From positions 54,015,554 to 54,079,553 of the forward strand of contig OX485803.1 of NCBI GenBank assembly GCA_950295325.1: a stretch of DNA of 64,000 nucleotides. Reading direction: 5' to 3'. Positions 57,635 to 64,000 of the stretch are shown here, piece after piece. This DNA is from Polytrichum commune. Its lineage: Eukaryota > Streptophyta > Polytrichopsida > Polytrichales > Polytrichaceae. Numbering within the stretch: position 1 is the first letter of the stretch; the number at the start of each line of letters is the position of its first letter. The translations under genes were made by a program, and so were the position numbers. The notes beneath the pieces are model-generated. The model had not been told where the DNA came from. It worked only from the letters and a program-made list of their open reading frames with translations, and did no database searches.

Positions 57635-60600
57635 ATCGCATAATAGAGGTCCTGAGGCCTTAAAGTAAGTAGCACCTTCCCTTTTGGGAACACCTATTTT
57701 TCATTCTTAGGCCCAGTGTTCAAGTTTGAAGTGCGCATATGCATTTCAATGTGAAGGGCTTCAAAATAATCACACTTCACTCGACCTTTCAAACTTTTTT
57801 GCAACACTTCACCCAAGGAAATTTGATGTTGGCCGTTTTGTATTGAATATGAAAATAATAAGATGTCTCACTATATTGAGGAAGTACATGCAATAAGATT
57901 CCCTACATAATGCACTTAATCATCATCCAACTTCAAAGGCAAAGCTCTCCGGTTTTTGGTTGATTTCCGAGTGTCAAAAACTCTAGCCCAATCCATATTT
58001 TCCATCGGAAGACCGCACAATGACACTCACATCAATGCATCCAATGTTTCAAGTTTCAATTGACTTCTACGATCACTCTTCACCCCGATTCTAATTGAAA
58101 AATCCACGTTCACATACAGCTATGCTTGCCAATCCCAAGTTGCAGAGTCGAAATTGTAGGAGTTCTTGGAATTTGGAAGTGTATGCTACAGTGCCAAGAT
58201 TGGAGTCTAGTTGTGCTTCTATTTGCAAATTGGAGCCACTATATTTTGTGACAAGCAATTTTTGGAGAGGCCTTCACTGTGAAGGGTGGAAACTTTGCAA
58301 AACGCATTTTTGTGAAGTGCCCCAAACCAAAAAAAAACCTTTTTGACAACCAAAATGGCATTTGACAAGTGCTAAAGACTTCAATATTGAACACTGCTCA
58401 TGCCATCAATTACGAGTGCAATGGTGCAGTCGAGTAAGTCGTTGCTAAAAACAATTAATCATATGCAACATTGAGTATAGAATTGCATCACTTTGGTCAT
58501 TCGTAGTAGCAACGGTGTAAGAAGGGTCCAAGGTTGCTTTCAAAAGAGCACCAACTTTGGCTAATCAGGGATATTATCCGGTATACAAGGGGGTAAAAGA
58601 AGCGATCCACAAAAGGGGGACAACACCTTCATTTAATGGAGGATCCCGCACCCACAATAAGGCTGATTTTGTGGTGATTCTCACCTAGCCATCCAACATA
58701 AATGGACCCCCCCCCTAGTGGAGAGTAAAATGCTCATTTCTTCAAACAAATTTGCAAAATTTTGTAGGTTGAATATGAGATAAATACTTTTTTAAGAAGA
58801 AAAAAATTATAGATATTGTATAGATTTGCTAGTCTATGGAATTTGTCTAATTTTTTTTGCAAGCTATTTAACTTGCTTGAAGTAGGAAAAGTTTCTTAAA
58901 GTGTCGCTTTGAGGGCTCGATACCTTGAGCGCGTACCTCTCATCCATCCAACATGAAAACATGAACCCTGTAGGTTTGTGGCCAATTCATCTCAAATGAC
59001 TTGGACTAAGTTTGTAGGTTGTATTGGGATTTTTTTTGTATTAGCATGTGCTTAGTGGTTTGTGGTTAGATGTGGATGTAAAAAAAATGGACATGAAAAA
59101 AAACACGTGTTTGAAAGGGATTGGATTACAAGATAAGATATTCATATGAGCTCCAAAAATTATGAGGAAATGGCTACATGTACGATTTGGTTGGATATCT
59201 AATATCAATGCGTGGCTCATATCCTACAACAAGTGATGGATTTGAAGTTGAATAGGTACCACGGATATTGAGAGGAACAACATGAAGTATGAGCAAAGGC
59301 TTTCATATTTGCAAGTGTGGCTGCAGTTGGCAACTTACAAGTCCTTGATTCAAAAGATTTCACATATGATAATTATGAAAATACCCAGTAAATGCAACAT
59401 TTGATAATTCTTTGACAATTGTCAACATAAACTTACTCAGCCTATGAAGCATCTTTCTCTTTGTAAACCTACTCCCACCCTCCCAAATGATTCATATTTA
59501 GGTCAAAATAAAAGCAAGATTGTGTATACTATATTCTCATAATAAGATCAAACATAACATTATTAAGCTAAGCATGTATGTTGGGTGAGGCCAGGAATAA
59601 GCCAGGTCCTATTCGGAGATATAGTTCGTTTATTCTCACATTAGAGCCATGCACTTGCAAATTCAGGTTCAAAAACTTGGGTGACGCTTTGCACTAACTA
59701 TTATAATGAAACGATTGATAGCAATAGAATAATGTCTTGAAGTGAACCAACTTGGATTATTCCTAGGGACCGAAAACCAGGTTGAATTTCCCTACTTAAT
59801 AATTTTATGAATCTCAAATGTGTGTGTGTGCATGCGCATGCAAGAATAACACAAGATATCCACATACAAATTTTAGAAAAATACTTTGCTTCACCAAGAA
59901 ATCATTGAAAAAGTCAGGTCCATTGGTAAATACAATATCACCCGAAGACAAGAGCAACAAACCTTGCAAAGGATGCAACCTCCACCTATGCCCAAGCAAC
60001 CAAACAAGCATGAAGAAATATTAGTCATGTACACAAGGTGTCTACAAGTTGTGAATATTTGTTTTCATTGTCATCACAAAGCAAATTGTAAAATATAAAG
60101 TGCAAATATGATTAATATAACATTAATACAAAGAAAATTCTCTCACACTTGTGAACTAACTAATTATCCCAATTTTTGTGTGTGATACTAAATCCTGAAA
60201 CACACGCCACTATTTTGCCAAGTCTCAAAATTAGTGAAGGCTAAATTTTTTACTAAGTAATGCTAAATTCACGAGTACATCTTCATTCACCATACATTTC
60301 AAGAAAATTAGTGCGTGCTCTATGGTGATTGTAGAGTGATAAAAAAAAAGTGCAAACACATGCCTATCGATGAATAGTGCTAGGATGAATAGTGCATGTA
60401 CTTTTAGTGAATAATACTTTTCAATGAATGGTCCCGAGATGAATAATGATTCCTATATCTTTTGGTGGCCATCTCCCATCATGCGACATAATAGGTATCC
60501 GAGCCTATTACCGATATGTGACCTTACATTGAGGTCTAGGGAACAAATTAGAAGAAAAAAAGTTCCCTAAACGGATGAAGTATGAGAACGGATGTGAATG

Positions 60601-62005
60601 ACAGTTTTAGGTAAATGTGAATGTACAAATAGATGAAACATAACATAACATGTCTTTTTTGGATGACAATTACAAAAAAATTCAATGACAATCATAAACA
60701 TCATGTTGTAGGTATTTAAATCATAATAATGTTGTATTTATAATCAACTCATATACATGTGTGTGATTGCCAATTCTAAACGTGAATGGTTTGGCTGTCA
60801 CTTGCACTGACAATCCACGGGCTTTCATGGTGGAATTGCACAGTTCGAATGTAGTCCACATGACCTAGCAAAATGAAGAGGCCTCATCGCATCTTCATGC
60901 ACAAGTCTAATAGAAGTGTCCACAATGAAGTTGATGTCACGTTTCTAAAATGTTCATAAGATATTCACAACATTTGACATAACAATTCATATTCTATCAA
61001 ACCATCCACAAATGGTGTTTTCTTTTTTCACCACCAAAAGCAGGCTTAGCCATTCCTAAGCTCTATAGAAGCCACTTCTAAACCCTAGTGTGCATTTCAA
61101 GGACACGTACAATGTCACTTTGACCCATATTACCCTCATAGGGATCCAAATGTTTGCTTCATAGCTTCAAAAGCAATCTCTAAGATACTATAGGATGTCT
61201 CCAAATTGTAACATGTTTATAAGATGCTCAGAGCAAATGATATAGTCACATGCTATCACAAGCACCAAATTGTGCATTCCGAGGCCAAATACTAAGCTAC
61301 TCTAAAGCTTGTTATTGCCAAGTGTTTGCTTCAAAAGCCCAAAAGTAGAGGCTCTCCAGGATTTGGCAATATGTTTGGTTTCATCATCCAGGTTAGTGTA
61401 AGAAGATCGACAAAAACCGATTCTAACTAGAAAACGTTAGAAATCAAGAAAGAAACATAAAACATTGTTGCTCCACTTCAAATTGAGGAACTTAACACAA
61501 ATATTTAAATGAAAAGGTAGGGCAAACAATGTTTGACCTCCAAAAACAAGCAGGAGTTGTGACTTGTGTCTCAAACTTGGTGAGCATTGTGTCAAACTTA
61601 CAGATATGCTTGTGAGAACCAAAGCCACGTCACATGAAACCCTTTCACAATTCAAAACACATCCTCCAATAACACAAAACTTCCTCAAAAGCTCCCAAGG
61701 AATCCACAGTAAACCCTATTACATGTATTCGAACTTAGCTTTGGCCGGTTTTGGCCAAATCAAGCTTTGTTGTATCCACACGGTTGCATTGATCAATGTG
61801 GTTATTCACCAATGTGTAGCTCTTCGTCATAAGCTAGGATACCATAATATATTTTGCCAAGTTTTTGTGCCTCAACACACTAAAAGTGCACCCACTAGTC
61901 TTAAGTGCAAAAGAAGTAATGGGACCCTGGGTTCCAACATTAAACCTCCCCCCTTCCCAAGAATAATTTGAGGATATACCATCCCATTTTTGGACTCTTT
62001 TCTTT
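57635..62005. other. gene-free stretch
   Basis: No gene or RNA gene was recognised. Dispersed repeat wording (~59.14-59.23 and ~59.6-59.8 kb) matches other parts of the window. The 135-codon frame at 61564-61971 and its minus-strand neighbours have no domain resemblance. Confidence 0.5.
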
Positions 62006-62007
62006 TT

Positions 62008-62402
62008 AATTAGGGGGATGTATGGTATGTGGCCGTGGGCTAAATCACATCTATGTTCAGCTGGGCCCCACCCCTCCCATGCCTCCTTCACTACCCGGTC
62101 TTCATGCATGCACCTGCGTGGGAAACTCTTCCCCATTGGGAACTAATGTGACAATACCTGGTCACTTAAGTCATTAAGCTTCATTGGCATGTGAAGGAAC
62201 TCCATCAATTAACTTGAGAATAATGAAAGTGATGTCAACTTGAATATTTGTAATTTTTACCAGATATTGTCACATCACTTCCCAACGAGGAAGAGTTCCC
62301 ACGCAGGTGCGGGTAGGAAGACCAGGCATTGAAGGAGACGTGGGAGGGACGGGGCCCAGCTGAACACAAATGTGATTTAGCCCAGGGCTAGTCCCTGCCT
62401 AA
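62008..62402. repeat. inverted-repeat element with ~130-bp arms
   Basis: The left arm (words GGGCTAAATCACAT, TTCAGCTGGGCCCC, CACCTGCGTGGGAA, TGTGACAATA) recurs inverted in the right arm (~62265-62395) with high similarity, separated by ~100 AT-rich bases. It is most likely a MITE. The boundaries and target duplication are unclear because the outermost bases diverge. Confidence 0.65.
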
Positions 62403-64000
62403 AATCTAATTTATAAATTTATAAAGTGGAAACTATAGGCTAAGATTCCCGTTTGGATTAAAGACCGATGTCATTTTTAATATGTGTTGGTTGAGTGCTA
62501 AATTGACCATCACAGAAAGCTATTGTGTTATGCTATGCAAGCCTTACAGAAAGTCATGTGAGATTGGAGGCAAGGTCGTTAGAAATGAAGGTTGAGTGAA
62601 AAATGACAGTCACATACTTCACTACACATATGAGCATTCATTATGTATACAATAACTAATCATCACATTGCATTAAGAGAACTTGCATTGAGAGTTTCCG
62701 GCACTTTAACACTTTGGACTCTTAAAATCTTAGATATCCTAATAGCATATAGAAATTTAGTATCACCTTTACTAATTTCCCACACACGCTATTAGCCTAC
62801 TCTCATCAAATGGGATAGTGTAGTAACCACATAACATTACTCAACAAATGAGTTGTGCTTAGTTGTCCTAACTTCAAATTCATTATGAAGCATTGGTATT
62901 TTGGTACCCAGAGGCTTCATTCTTGAATCTATTGTGGAGTGCATGAACACAACTCATGAGTCAACTTAATGTTATGCACAACATTACTCACATTAAAAAA
63001 TGAGATTGCTCCCTAACACACCAAGCAAAGTCAACTCCTTCACATTATCATGATATGCAACATCCGGAGCCTCTCAAAGAGCCTAGAGGAGCTGAACAAT
63101 CCAACATCTCTTGGAAGGAAATTAGCAATGGTATTACGCCAAGTATTAGACCCACTACAATCATAGATAGACCTAACAACAAGAAACTTGAGTACACTTG
63201 GAATATGTTAAGAAGAGCCACTCTTTAGCACATTTGATGCGCTTGATGTAGGCTGGTTTTTGTTAGTGAAAGTGTAGTTGCTAAATTTATTATAGAGTTT
63301 GGAGCGACACCATTTGAGATGGCATGGCTCACAAGAGTCATATCATGAAGTTCATCAAGTGCAAAAGTGCAAAAGTGCAGAAAACCAAGTGACTCTTGAA
63401 GCAAAATGTGTTAGTATTTGGTGCATCAGTGAGGTGCTTTGTAAGGGCAAGTTCTCTCACCTCCAATGGAAGTTAACCCACCCACCACCCACAACCATGC
63501 TCACCCTTCAAGAAACCCTCCACTATGAGGAGCATGACTGATGGGTGGCCTCCTCATATTTAGTGTTATGAAATTACTTCAATCCTCTTTGGGGCAGCCA
63601 CACTTGCTAAGTAACTTAGCTCAAGCTTAAGGTTTTAGCTTTGCTAACATGCTTGTTAAGCAAAGTTGGGTCTACACTAGACATGGTTAAGTAACCAAAT
63701 TGTTGGCCTTTAGGAACTAAAAGGGTTTTAAGGGTTGATTGGTTAACCTGCCTCCCTAGTTGGGTCTGCTATATCATAAACTTAATAGTTATCTACATGC
63801 CTACCTGACTTGCCCAACATGCAAGGAGCTTCTACTTTGTTCCCAAAAAACATTATTTTCAAAACTTATCCTCCCGATCACACGTGGAGAAGGGGGGGGG
63901 GTGAAAGAAAGCTAAGAGTGTCCATTTTTTGGGAAATTTTGGAACACCTTTAAGTACATGTGTGGTTCAAGCATGTTGTAGGTGGATGAACCCTATGCAT
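62403..64000. other. gene-free stretch
   Basis: No gene was recognised; frames are short and AT-rich. A G run of about ten lies near 63892-63901. CAAAAGTG is repeated in tandem near 63362-63377. Confidence 0.5.

Noticed and set aside
57710-58405. Possible inverted termini (CAGTGTTCAA near 57715 and TTGAACACTG near 58390)
   Set aside because: The match is about ten bases, the continuation is weak and no target duplication was found.

Overview
The window reads as nuclear DNA of a land plant. Spliced GT-AG genes of plant families are spread thinly through AT-rich, repeat-filled sequence. Three genes or gene remnants are clear in 64 kb, and inverted-repeat transposons are common. The mix of families (a plant synaptotagmin, a divergent AP2/ERF gene, a bacterial-type ParB/DNA-methyltransferase gene carried by a transposon) fits a non-seed land plant best, but that placement is an inference.

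Layout. 1-4.3 kb: dispersed repeats, with a MITE end at the left edge. 4.3-11.4 kb: a complete 13-exon synaptotagmin gene on the + strand (541 codons, SMP + C2A + C2B) behind a GC-rich promoter/leader. 11.4-27.7 kb: no convincing gene; dispersed repeat copies, two PIF/Harbinger-like MITEs of one family and several foldback hairpins. 27.76-40.96 kb: a 13.2-kb Mutator-like transposon with imperfect ~100-bp terminal inverted repeats and a 10-11 bp target-site duplication. 41.0-41.8 kb: a small two-exon gene of unknown family. 41.8-47.4 kb: no recognised gene. 47.4-53.8 kb: an AP2/ERF-like gene with an upstream TATA box and triplicated blocks upstream, in its intron and in its 3' region. 53.84-55.06 kb: a long-TIR element. 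55-64 kb: MITEs and dispersed repeats.

The large transposon is the most interesting object. It carries two divergent genes that share a ~350-bp intergenic region with two telo-box motifs. The minus-strand gene encodes a MULE-type transposase (zinc-binding region, DDE core, C-terminal SWIM finger). The plus-strand gene has at least ten exons and joins a ParB/sulfiredoxin-like domain to a class-beta N4/N6 amino-methyltransferase-like domain. Its ~2.4-kb first intron holds about twelve 64-bp tandem units, each built around a short-loop palindrome. Both genes carry lesions in this copy, and a 1.6-kb hAT-type element with an 8-bp target-site duplication has split the last exon of the methyltransferase gene. 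I infer that a transposon lineage captured a bacterial-type DNA-modification gene, possibly to mark or protect its own DNA. Whether intact copies exist cannot be judged from this window.
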